Positions 7,991 through 16,279 of a stretch of 47,127 nucleotides of DNA are shown here, piece after piece. A model generated the notes under the pieces. The model was not told the origin of the DNA. It did not search any database and worked only from the letters and a program-made list of their open reading frames with translations. This stretch comes from Methylotenera sp. (GTDB lineage: Bacteria > Pseudomonadota > Gammaproteobacteria > Burkholderiales > Methylophilaceae). The stretch is taken from assembly GCA_021732365.1 (NCBI GenBank), contig JAKFVD010000035.1:1-47127 (forward strand), written 5' to 3'. Both the position numbers and the translations under genes were made by a program. The first letter of the stretch is position 1; each line of letters starts with the position of its first letter.

Positions 7991-9325
7991 ATGATGAAGT
8001 CAGAACTCTTTGATAGTGTAGTCATAATTCATGGCATTCGTACTGAAGCCACATGGGCCAAAATGGTATCAAGTACAATTAAAGCTGAGTTTAATTTAGA
8101 AGTTAAACCCCTAAAATATGGTTTTTTTGATCTCTTTCGTTTTTATTTTCCAATACTTACTAGAAATAAACCATATAAAGTAGTGTTAAAGGGACTAAGA
8201 AATCACTTAAGGGGTAAAGACGACAAAAGAGTTCTTGTAATTGCACACAGCTTTGGTACATATTTAATTTCTGAAATTTTGAAAGATAATGACCAATCTG
8301 ACATTGAGCTTGGAGGTTTAATTTTATGTGGTTCAATTGTAGATAAAGATTACCCATGGAACGAAAAATATAGGCGGGTTTTGCATAAGGTAGTAAATGA
8401 ATGTGGAGATAAAGATATTTGGCCAGTGATTGCTCAGATTGCAACTTGGGGTTATGGAGCATCTGGCACAACAGGATTTAATGGAGGAGTTGTACAAGAT
8501 AGATTACATGACTTAGATCATGGAGGTTTTTTTAATAAAGATTTTGTAAAAGACTATTGGATACCGCTTATTAAAAACTGGCTGATTCAAGATACAAAGT
8601 TCGAAGTTAATATGCCGAATGAGGCTCCATGGTGGAGAGGGGCTTTGATGTCAGTAGATTTTATCATCAGACCATTGGTAGCTTGCCTCTTTCTTTTATT
8701 TACATATTATATTATTTCTACAGTCTTTTTTTGTTTAAACAAATGGTATCCAGCATTTAACAAATGGTATGTATCACAAATTGAGATCATTCAGCCAGAA
8801 AAACCAAAAAAAATTATCCCAGAGATTGCAATTCCATCATTTGACCGAGCAACAAAAAAAGAAATATTTACCTCTGAATCACAGTTTTATGACGAAAAAG
8901 GTGATGGAACTATCAATCAGTTACCAAGCAACGTCACCTCAGATGGATATTTTGAATTTAATGTCGCTGCTTCGATGAAGCCTGACTTTGTAAAGAAAGA
9001 AGGTGGGTATTATTACAGTATGGGCGAAGTCAAAAGCAAACAGCATTTCGAGTCTAACCTATACATAACAGGAAATATTCAGGCATTAACTAAAAATTTA
9101 ACAGAAGAATCTTTAGACTCAATAGAAATAGTTGGTTGCGATATTTATTTTATATTAAAAAAGAAAGGATTTTATTTCTGGAGTTCTGAGCAAAATCATA
9201 GTTCCAATTACACAAAGCTAATAGGCGTTGATATTAATAATTTAAACACTATTGCAATAAGACAAGAAGGTAAAAATGTCGAAGCATATGTTAACGATGT
9301 ATTTGTCGGAAATTTTATTGTATAA
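7991..9325 (+). CDS. Alpha/beta hydrolase with transmembrane anchor and C-terminal domain
   Basis: The N-terminal 200 residues form an alpha/beta-hydrolase domain: VVIIHGIR (oxyanion region), AHSFG with nucleophile Ser87, and a possible His in DLDHGG near 177. One hydrophobic segment at about 226-249 would anchor the protein in the inner membrane. The remaining 195 residues look like a beta-rich domain and contain FYFWSSEQN and a repeated VEAYVNDVFVGNF pattern reminiscent of a concanavalin-like fold. I prefer ATG 7991 to an upstream TTG because of the GAGG spacing. The last codons appear frameshifted (see 9297-9428). Substrate is unknown; lipid or ester cleavage is an inference. Confidence 0.8.
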   Translation: MMKSELFDSVVIIHGIRTEATWAKMVSSTIKAEFNLEVKPLKYGFFDLFRFYFPILTRNKPYKVVLKGLRNHLRGKDDKRVLVIAHSFGTYLISEILKDNDQSDIELGGLILCGSIVDKDYPWNEKYRRVLHKVVNECGDKDIWPVIAQIATWGYGASGTTGFNGGVVQDRLHDLDHGGFFNKDFVKDYWIPLIKNWLIQDTKFEVNMPNEAPWWRGALMSVDFIIRPLVACLFLLFTYYIISTVFFCLNKWYPAFNKWYVSQIEIIQPEKPKKIIPEIAIPSFDRATKKEIFTSESQFYDEKGDGTINQLPSNVTSDGYFEFNVAASMKPDFVKKEGGYYYSMGEVKSKQHFESNLYITGNIQALTKNLTEESLDSIEIVGCDIYFILKKKGFYFWSSEQNHSSNYTKLIGVDINNLNTIAIRQEGKNVEAYVNDVFVGNFIV

Positions 9326-9428
9326 AGAGAAAGAGCCTTCAAGTTGCAAACCTGGATTAAGATTTAAAACTGATCCAGAAAAAGGCGGTGAATATTATTT
9401 TCAAAGTTTCGCAATATATCAGTTTTAA
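9297..9428 (+). pseudogene. Out-of-frame continuation of the alpha/beta hydrolase C-terminus
   Basis: In the +1 frame relative to the hydrolase, the sequence reads on past its stop for about 36 residues of protein-like sequence (KPGLRFKTDPEKGG, then EYYFQSFAIYQF) and stops at 9428. It has aromatic and charged composition like the preceding domain and no ribosome site of its own. The simplest reading is that an indel near 9308-9322 cut off the native C-terminus. It could also be a small overlapping gene or an assembly error. Confidence 0.5.
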
Positions 9429-9607
9429 TTTTGATTTGGGCTTTAGCCTAAATTCGTTTATTTTCTATAGATGATTTACCACTAAATTTATAGACACGCT
9501 TCGAGTTGGCTGACTTTCAGATCCTAAAACGACAATATGTTACTCGGCAGTCACGTCAAAAGTATTAAGGTCTGAATCAAGTACCGCATCAGATGTCTGT
9601 CTTTTAT

Positions 9608-9735
9608 GCGAGTTAGGGCGTTAATGTTCTGCTCGCCTTCTTATTTTATTTTTGCGAAAAATACATTTAAGAATGAAATCCCCCGCCCCCAAAAAGTCAC
9701 GCGGGATTTATTTTCTTTAAAACGGGCTTTTGCAT
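9608..9735 (+). repeat. Cargo-flanking direct repeat, copy 2
   Basis: Bases 9608-9663 match 6211-6266, and 9707-9735 match 6430-6458 exactly. Here the first block lies far from any integrase, so the integrase-terminator sequence has been duplicated. A C-rich/G-rich hairpin (about 9676-9706) fills the 43-nt spacer. This copy lies between cargo modules 1 and 2. Confidence 0.8.
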
Positions 9736-9796
9736 AATCAGCATCGAAAGGTGACATTTTTTTGGGAAAAAATTTTATTCGATAAATTACATTTTT

Positions 9797-11299
9797 TTAC
9801 TTTGCTATATCATTCATTGTGAGCCAATCATTCTGTATTAAATTTAAATTCTCCCGATTTTGAGTAGTTGTAATAGATTCTTTTTTTTCAGTATTTTTTG
9901 CAATTCTGGCAAACCCACTTTGTCGTTCTTTAAATGGTATATATGCAACATCTGATAAATTTTGAAGTTCTGGGAAATTGTAAAACTCCCTCGCAAAACC
10001 CAATGAAGTTAATTTACGACTTTGACTTACCACACTAATTTCTGTTACGTCCAGTAACCGAGGTTTCTCAATATTTTCGGGTAGGGAAGTGATAGTTGTA
10101 ATTTCTGGTCTTTTTAATTTTTTTCTACGAGGGGCATTCGGTTTTCCAACCCATAGTACAGAACTTGGTTTGTCTGGAATTCTGCCATAAAAACTAAGTG
10201 AAGTACCTGATTTGCTCGAAGCAAGATATAGGGAATTAACTTTCAGAAAATAATCTACTAGTTTATGATTACTTTCAGACTGTTTAAGTATCTCACTTGC
10301 TTCTTTCAAAAGTAATAAACCTTCTGAAAATATGGGCCAACCGTTATCAAGGGATTGCTTAAATAGTGAATTGATAATCTCTTGATCTTCTTCATCTTTA
10401 ATACCATTTCTCAATAAAAAAGTACAATGTAAGATTGCACAGTCTGGAATTGATCGAAAATTATCGCTTAAATTCGCCCACCAGTTAGGATCAGTTTTGT
10501 TCCAATTTCCAACTTTCAAAAGATAATAAGCCCCAGCAATTGCTGCAATCGGATCTGTAAATTTAGAATATAACAAAGATGTGGCTATATTTGATGCGGA
10601 TAGCATCACACTTGCAGCACGCATTGACTCTCTAGACATATATTGCAAGAGATTTTCAGCTTCAACTCTTCCGCTTGATACTGTAACCCTAATAGGGTCT
10701 GCTTTAGGATTTTTAGAAGAGTTGGGAGTTATTAAAATTCTACATTGACCACGACCAGGTAAAGCAGCAAATCGCCACGGGACTGCTGATCCCCCAATTT
10801 GCAAAAGATATATAGATTCATCTAAATCAATTTCAAATTGCCTTATCAGCGTATCCTTAAATGCAGATACAATTGGCGGGTTCACAATTGACCATTGAAA
10901 GCCCGTAAATTTCCAAACCCGAATCCACACATTCAAAAATGCTTCCACCGTAGTTTTCTTAGATTCTACAACTGAATATTTTTTTAAATTTTCTTTAATC
11001 AGAGGTACTGCCCAAGCCATCCATTCATGTGGCGAAGATAAATCATTATCAGAAAATACAATATCATTAATTTTATTTTCTTGAAAATTGGCTTCCTTAA
11101 TGATAGTTTTTTGAGAAGGTAAAGTTAGTCGTACAAATATTTTTTTGTAATTAGATTTAATACGAATATTTAACTCTTTTGTACTTTCAAGTAATAACTC
11201 TTTAATCATTGCCCCTTTTTCACTAATCACTTGGATTGTCAGGAATTGCTCACTTTGATGAGAAATATATTTGACTATTAAAGTATTCATTTTAACCAT
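9797..11299 (-). CDS. Unrecognised 500-aa protein of the caspase operon
   Basis: The protein has no signal peptide and no clear membrane segment. Residues 1-75 are beta-rich (LIVKYISHQSEQFLTIQV, then IRIKSNYKKIFVRLTL), the middle (about 200-400) is helical and could be a repeat scaffold, and a basic patch RRKKLKR lies near 400. I see no catalytic motif. The start overlaps the caspase stop by 8 nt, so translation is coupled; MVKMN offers two starts and neither has a strong ribosome site. As the last gene of a hydrolase-caspase operon, it may be a sensor, a substrate of the protease or an adaptor; this is inference from position only. Confidence 0.75.
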   Translation of the reverse strand: MVKMNTLIVKYISHQSEQFLTIQVISEKGAMIKELLLESTKELNIRIKSNYKKIFVRLTLPSQKTIIKEANFQENKINDIVFSDNDLSSPHEWMAWAVPLIKENLKKYSVVESKKTTVEAFLNVWIRVWKFTGFQWSIVNPPIVSAFKDTLIRQFEIDLDESIYLLQIGGSAVPWRFAALPGRGQCRILITPNSSKNPKADPIRVTVSSGRVEAENLLQYMSRESMRAASVMLSASNIATSLLYSKFTDPIAAIAGAYYLLKVGNWNKTDPNWWANLSDNFRSIPDCAILHCTFLLRNGIKDEEDQEIINSLFKQSLDNGWPIFSEGLLLLKEASEILKQSESNHKLVDYFLKVNSLYLASSKSGTSLSFYGRIPDKPSSVLWVGKPNAPRRKKLKRPEITTITSLPENIEKPRLLDVTEISVVSQSRKLTSLGFAREFYNFPELQNLSDVAYIPFKERQSGFARIAKNTEKKESITTTQNRENLNLIQNDWLTMNDIAK

Positions 11300-12455
11300 T
11301 AAGGACTAAATTGTAATGGGGGGGAAGAACATCTTGATCAGGTCTAGTGTCTTGATCTATTCCATTTGCGTGAATTGCACCTATTTTATATTGACCAGTC
11401 GGAACATCAGTTATAAAGCATTCATTTTTCCATTCTTGACTAACCACTGTGGTGGCTGATTCAGCGTAAATTTTGTACAAATGACGATTAGTTTCTGGAT
11501 TCAAATTAACTGATAATGTAACCTTAGGCTTTGTATTTGTTATGTGGAAAGAAACTACTTTACCACTTGTAGATATGTCACAAATCTGAAAGTTTTTACT
11601 ATTTTTTTCGAGGCTCCACTCATAATCCAAAATTGCATTTATTGAATTTCCAAGTGACTCCCCATTTATCTGCCAAAATTTTTGTCCGGGAACTCTAGAA
11701 CCACAATAGCCAGACAAAGCTCGTAAAAGGGAGTTGGTGAAACGAGATACTTGACCATTGAGAGGGGCATAGGCTAATTTTCCGTCACCAGTAGCTGATA
11801 GGCAACATGAATATTTACGCATAACTCTATTTTTGATATTTATGTTTATTAAACTATCTGGGCCTGTACCTAAACTTAAAGCCAATTCACTCGAAATTTC
11901 TTTGCATGCATCTATGAAGTAATAAATAGAACCATTTATTTCCCTATCCAAAGCTCTCATTGTCATAGTAATATCGAATGCATATTTAAAAGGTTTGAGG
12001 CTCATTGGATTTCCGAAATCTTCAGCTAATAAATAATGATTTTCAACCATAATGCCATGACCACAAAAATAAAATATCCCCACATTATTTTCATTTTTTT
12101 TTAAATCATCGACCCAAGCAGCAAACTCATTTTCTATGTTATCTAAATTAGCCGTTGATATAGGATCGGATAATTCTATTGATGTTTGAATTTGAATAGG
12201 CGATACGCTTGACGCTAAACACCTTACTGTACTTAACGGCGCATCAGGATTATTAAAACCAAAAGATGGATTGAAAAACCATTCAACAAACGTTTTCATA
12301 GATGTTGGTGGGGAAAATAATTGGCCTAAACTTAAAGTGTTTTTTGCTTTCCTATCTTCATCCCCCCCGTTTAAATGAGGGTAGCTGCCTACTCCGATGG
12401 CAAATACGTGTGTACTTGGTTTATCTTCTAAACCTGCATCATAAATTAGAGTCAA
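11292..12455 (-). CDS. Caspase-like (peptidase C14 family) protein
   Basis: This 387-residue protein has the caspase-hemoglobinase fold signature: FAIGVGSYPHLNGG at the first strand, IFYFCGHGI with catalytic His133, and YYFIDAC with catalytic Cys184. About residues 300-387 form a further beta-rich domain (TLSVNLNPET through TDVPTGQYKIG). Bacterial caspase-like proteases cut proteins after activation and often trigger cell suicide during phage infection. The start is TTG with an AAAGGA ribosome site formed by the end of the preceding gene, 4 nt away. The dyad is intact, so activity is likely. Its substrate is not evident. Confidence 0.85.
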   Translation of the reverse strand: MTLIYDAGLEDKPSTHVFAIGVGSYPHLNGGDEDRKAKNTLSLGQLFSPPTSMKTFVEWFFNPSFGFNNPDAPLSTVRCLASSVSPIQIQTSIELSDPISTANLDNIENEFAAWVDDLKKNENNVGIFYFCGHGIMVENHYLLAEDFGNPMSLKPFKYAFDITMTMRALDREINGSIYYFIDACKEISSELALSLGTGPDSLININIKNRVMRKYSCCLSATGDGKLAYAPLNGQVSRFTNSLLRALSGYCGSRVPGQKFWQINGESLGNSINAILDYEWSLEKNSKNFQICDISTSGKVVSFHITNTKPKVTLSVNLNPETNRHLYKIYAESATTVVSQEWKNECFITDVPTGQYKIGAIHANGIDQDTRPDQDVLPPHYNLVLNG

Positions 12456-12459
12456 AAGA

Positions 12460-13620
12460 TTAATCCTTTATTAGTCGATCAGCGAGTCTTTTGTAGAAAC
12501 TAGGACGTGAAAAATACCCTCCATGTGCACTTAAAGTTCCATAACCAGTATCATATTCAAAATCTATTACGTCAGAAAAAATAGGTTCAGTCAGATAACT
12601 TACAACGTCGTTATGGTCAAAGACATTAATCCATTTTTTAATATTCACTGGTTTTGTAACTTTTGCTACATTTGATTTGTGCTTGATGCCGATATCACTA
12701 TTTTTAAACAGCTTCATCTCTTCAAATAATCCAACCTGAGATCCAACTGTTACTAAGTAATCAATTTCTATGTCAGGTCGATAATAGGTCAATATGTCAT
12801 AAATGATTTCACCACCAAAACTATGAGCAATAACAATTAATTTATCACTGTCTGATTTTTTTATAAATGCTTTTTCAAGATCATTAATAACTGCGTTTAT
12901 AATTTTTCCAGGAAATTGCTTATCTCCCCTGCTATTGAAATAAACAAATGCATCCCCTGTAAATCTTGTAAGTGATGAATTGATTTTTTCTCTCTTAACT
13001 TTACCTAAAATTCCACTTACAATATCCGGAATTGAATCTTTAATTCTAGAGAAACCTTCTTTTATAGATTCTGAAATTTGTATTCCACCAAAAGATTCGA
13101 CACTAAATTCAGAAGCCTCATAAATTAAAGTATCTATTAAATTGTCATCTACAGCCTTCTCAAGCCATAGTGGTTTAGGATTACTTTCAATGTATTTTGA
13201 AACTTCTACATAAGTTTTTGCTAATTCTTTAGCATCCTCCTCATTATCTACTTTCACCATTGCTTCGCTAAATGCTACATCAACAACTTCTTGGAAATGA
13301 TTTTTTGTGAATTCTGATAATTTGATATTTTTATCATCTATACCTAATTCAAATAGATGATTCATAATTCTATTTTCTGTTATGTCGTTTTCAGATCCAA
13401 AACTCTCAAATTTAAGACTTCGATTGGGTAGAGAGGCCATGTTCCATGCAAAATTAACAGCAAACTCACCCCAGTACGGATTAAAAATAACCAAATCCTC
13501 AGATTTTAATCTTAAGGCAGGAGCAACGATTTCTCTAATAAATCCATTTCTTGCTTCTAAACTTTCTTGATATCCATCACCGACTCTATTATTAACTCCA
13601 TGTACGAACACGATCGGCAT
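12460..13620 (-). CDS. Alpha/beta hydrolase, lipase/esterase-like
   Basis: The 386-residue cytoplasmic protein begins IVFVHGVNNRVGDGY (oxyanion strand) and has nucleophile elbow IAHSFGGE with Ser267, an acidic candidate in VFDHND (Asp335 or 338) and His366 in LSAHGG. It resembles PGAP1/lipase-type serine hydrolases. A long helical insertion (about 75-215) separates the first strand from the nucleophile. GGGAGG lies before the ATG, the strongest ribosome site of the operon, and this is the first gene of three. It may be the effector (lipid or protein ester cleavage) controlled by the adjacent caspase; that link is inference. Confidence 0.8.
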   Translation of the reverse strand: MPIVFVHGVNNRVGDGYQESLEARNGFIREIVAPALRLKSEDLVIFNPYWGEFAVNFAWNMASLPNRSLKFESFGSENDITENRIMNHLFELGIDDKNIKLSEFTKNHFQEVVDVAFSEAMVKVDNEEDAKELAKTYVEVSKYIESNPKPLWLEKAVDDNLIDTLIYEASEFSVESFGGIQISESIKEGFSRIKDSIPDIVSGILGKVKREKINSSLTRFTGDAFVYFNSRGDKQFPGKIINAVINDLEKAFIKKSDSDKLIVIAHSFGGEIIYDILTYYRPDIEIDYLVTVGSQVGLFEEMKLFKNSDIGIKHKSNVAKVTKPVNIKKWINVFDHNDVVSYLTEPIFSDVIDFEYDTGYGTLSAHGGYFSRPSFYKRLADRLIKD

Positions 13621-14166
13621 GAGCAGCCCTCCCTTAATTGTTCATTTTGTTTATTAATTATCTTACACCAAAATATAAATAATGATTACTAACCTAAATT
13701 GGATTTCAATTAACAAACGATCAATTGAGTTATAAGGGCCCCTTGCCCATTACATAATAAAGTCCTCATAAATCCTCTCATACTTAAGATGTGCTCGTAT
13801 CATAATAAAAAGAAGGTATTTATTTAAATGCACTGCTGATTTAATTCAAATTACGGTCTATTAAGAACTTCTCTTAATATTTAGTACCATTCAGCAAACA
13901 ACTATAAAAAATACATTACAAAATTAAGAAAAACTACATAAATTATGTTTAAGTAATTGGTTGGGTCGAATGTGGTGAATTTTAAAAAAAAGTTGTATAT
14001 TTATTTAACTGAAATCTAGGTGCAAGTATGAATAAATTGAGATAGTATTTACACAGCGTGACATATATTTTCCGTGCTGTTTTGGCCAGTAACTACTTTG
14101 TACTGGTTCCCATGTTGTTCTCAATGTTAGACAAGTGGGGTTCCCTTAATTTTATTGGAGCTCGCT
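13621..14166. other. AT-rich intergenic region, 546 bp
   Basis: It lies between the divergent caspase operon and the broken HNH gene. It must hold the operon promoter. A short hairpin CCAGTA/TACTGG (14086-14106) is visible. I see no open frame of coding quality and no third copy of the cargo-flanking repeat. Confidence 0.5.
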
Positions 14167-14504
14167 ATGTCGACAACCTTAAACAAATCCCGTCTTAAAG
14201 CCTTCAACTTATAGCAAGGTCGTTGTATCTATTGTGAATTGCCTATGTGGTTAGATCAACCTGATGCATTTGCAAAGAAATACATAATTACAATCAAAGG
14301 TGCCGCACTATTTAAATGCACAGCTGAACATTTACTAGCTAATCAAGATGGCGGCAAAGATGTTGAAAGTAACATTGTTGCTGCATGTCACTTTTGTAAT
14401 CAAAAGCGCCATAAGTGTAAAAATCCAAAAGATCCAATTGCATATAAGCACTATATAAGCACTAGGCTATGCAAAGGCAAGTGGAATTCAGCTTTTATAA
14501 CTAG
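14167..14504 (+). pseudogene. HNH endonuclease gene, interrupted
   Basis: Translation from ATG 14167 (GGAG just upstream) gives a typical HNH start, RLKAFNL, then an in-frame TAG at 14212-14214, then GRCIYCELPM, CTAEHLLANQDGG and CHFCNQKRH. These are the two CxxC pairs and the EH of a zinc-binding HNH nuclease. The frame then runs through a terminator hairpin to 14703; a one-base shift would give a natural stop at 14502-14504. So there are one clear and one probable inactivating change. A remnant downstream start may still make the metal-binding core. Confidence 0.7.
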
Positions 14505-14505
14505 A

Positions 14506-14535
14506 AGTCACATATCTTCAAATATGTGGCTTTTT
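14506..14535 (+). terminator. Terminator of the broken HNH gene
   Basis: AGTCACATAT (14506-14515) pairs with ATATGTGGCT (14522-14531) with one G-U pair, followed by T5. Confidence 0.65.
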
Positions 14536-14744
14536 AAAATATCCCAATTTTCAAAACAGTTTCGGGGTTCGGTCGGATTTAAAGTAATCAACTTATTGAT
14601 TCTGTTTACTTTTTCAAAGGAAAACACAAATATTTTCAAATTAAGTTTCGGTATAGGTTCAGTTTTTACAAAGTGTGGCATTCCCGCAGATAAAATCCCT
14701 TAATATTCTTCAACTTTTAAGCCATTAAATTTTAAGTAATCTGT

Positions 14745-14790
14745 ACTCATAATCCGTTGGTGCTGTGTTCGACTCACAGGGGGGCCACCA
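14745..14790 (+). other. 3' fragment of tRNA-Met: right attachment site of the element
   Basis: The 46 nt contain an anticodon loop CTCATAA (CAT, Met), the 3' anticodon stem TCCGT, variable region, a perfect T-arm (CTGTG-TTCGACT-CACAG), acceptor strand GGGGGCC, discriminator A and CCA. The 5' half is absent: upstream bases do not pair with TCCGT. A tRNA 3' end without a 5' half is the usual scar of integrase-mediated insertion. The native terminator follows, so chromosome begins on the right and the element lies on the left. Confidence 0.85.
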
Positions 14791-14824
14791 ATACACAATA
14801 TCACAAAGCATCGTGAAACCTCTA

Positions 14825-14857
14825 AAGCCTAATATCCACGTGATATTAGGCTTTTTT
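14825..14857 (+). terminator. Terminator of the displaced tRNA-Met gene
   Basis: AAGCCTAATATC and GATATTAGGCTT form a perfect 12-bp stem around CACGT, followed by T6. It lies 35 nt after the tRNA CCA end. Confidence 0.9.
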
Positions 14858-15026
14858 ATTGCATCAATCCATATCTTCAAATTACTGAATATACGCCACT
14901 TAATTGGTGCTAGCTTTTGGAGTCACATGTTTATGGGTTTATCGTTATAGAAGTTAAAACCCTTTCTGAACTTAACTGGCTTTTATGTTATCTTTGATTA
15001 ATATCCTACGATTATTAAGAAATTGA

Positions 15027-15545
15027 ATGCTTAAACTTTTTGCAACAACTGCCTTTATCTTACTAGCATCAACCGTACACGGCGATGAGATAAACCTGCG
15101 ACCTGGATTATGGGAAATCGCTACCACGTCCGATTTATTGCTATTAGTGCCTCATATTCCCGCAGACCAAATGCAAAGTATAAAAGATCTAGCCAGTGAA
15201 TATGGATTTGAAGTGCCGCCAATTGAAAATGGCGCAGCAGTTTCCAAAGCTTGTATTACACAAGAAATGGCCAATCAAAAATCACTGCCGATTTTTGGTC
15301 AAAACTCCTTGGGCTGCGTCACCAAAAACGTAATACGTACTGGCAACAATTATAAAATTGACTTCGTATGTGATAGCCCCGATTTAAAAGGTGCAGGAAC
15401 TGCAGAAGGCGCAATAAGTAGCACAAATAGCTTTACCGCAAAAACCAAATTCAATGGCACGGCACAAGGCAATGCAGTAAACGAGCAAGCAGATATTAGC
15501 GGTAAATGGCTTAGCGCAAGCTGTGGTGAGGTAAACCACTTGTAA
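15027..15545 (+). CDS. DUF3617 family exported protein
   Basis: The 172-residue protein begins with a signal peptide (MLKLFATTAFILLASTVHG, cleavage about residue 19). The mature start INLRPGLWEI is characteristic of DUF3617, and paired Cys residues (C96, C117 region, late C) suggest periplasmic disulfides. Function of the family is unknown. It is the first complete gene to the right of the attachment site and is probably ordinary chromosome. Confidence 0.8.
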   Translation: MLKLFATTAFILLASTVHGDEINLRPGLWEIATTSDLLLLVPHIPADQMQSIKDLASEYGFEVPPIENGAAVSKACITQEMANQKSLPIFGQNSLGCVTKNVIRTGNNYKIDFVCDSPDLKGAGTAEGAISSTNSFTAKTKFNGTAQGNAVNEQADISGKWLSASCGEVNHL

Positions 15546-15573
15546 TTTAAATGCTCTAAAGGAGTGAACAACT

Positions 15574-15756
15574 ATGGCCGAACATGAATTGAAAAAGATT
15601 AAATTTGAACAACATGTGGACGCGATTGAAAAACACAAAGCATTGTTAGAAAAGCTGCACCTTGATTCAAACAGGCATTTAGATGAAGTCAATAATTCGC
15701 TACAGCAGCTAACCCTAACCCTAGAAGAATACCTTAAAGTGATTGGTATCCCTTAA
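15574..15756 (+). CDS. Small coiled-coil hypothetical protein
   Basis: The 60-residue, helical and charged protein (KKIKFEQHVDAIEKHKALLE) follows an AAAGGAG ribosome site, 28 nt after the DUF3617 gene. It probably forms a short coiled coil. Family not recognised. Confidence 0.65.
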   Translation: MAEHELKKIKFEQHVDAIEKHKALLEKLHLDSNRHLDEVNNSLQQLTLTLEEYLKVIGIP

Positions 15757-15958
15757 ATATAAGCGCCAGCCAAGTCTTTGCTTTGTGTTGCGTCTAGTTT
15801 AATTCGCCGCTACAAACTGGTTTATTGGGTGTATTTGTAATAAAAAATTCATAGAACTTTGCCGTGTTTAAAAGCACTAATTTTTGTATCGGGTTGAATA
15901 ACAACTTTGTTACAAAAAGATGACATTTATTCAATAATGAGACAAAGGAGCTAATATC

Positions 15959-16228
15959 ATGACCAATATGTTGCGTTTTGCACCCTTACTTATGTTGATG
16001 TCTTGTGCCAGCGTGCAATCCACCACAATAGAGCAAAACGGCAAACAAGTGCATCAGTTGTCTTGCAGTGAATTTAACAGCAGCTTGGATGAATGCACTG
16101 CCAAAGCTAGCGAAATGTGCGCGCACAATTACCAACTGTTATCACACTACAAAGAAGTGCATGCCGATTCGGGTGATGGATTTTACATGCATCCGCGCCA
16201 CCATATTTCAGTGGAATGCAAAACTTGA
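15959..16228 (+). CDS. Small predicted lipoprotein
   Basis: The 89-residue protein starts with a hydrophobic leader and lipobox LMSC (Cys17), so it should be lipidated and held in the outer or inner membrane. Four more Cys residues suggest disulfides. AAAGGAG precedes the ATG. Function unknown. Confidence 0.7.
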   Translation: MTNMLRFAPLLMLMSCASVQSTTIEQNGKQVHQLSCSEFNSSLDECTAKASEMCAHNYQLLSHYKEVHADSGDGFYMHPRHHISVECKT

Positions 16229-16279
16229 ATCTAGCTAGCGTTGACTAAGGGCGGGATGCACCCACCCTGCCAGCATTAA

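Noticed and set aside
9305..9325. Programmed -1 frameshift at A-AAT-TTT in the alpha/beta hydrolase
   Set aside because: The protein-like continuation is in the +1 frame, not the -1 frame that this slippery sequence would give.
14212..14214. TAG in the HNH gene as a recoded codon
   Set aside because: No recoding signal seen and the same gene shows a second lesion; a pseudogene is simpler.
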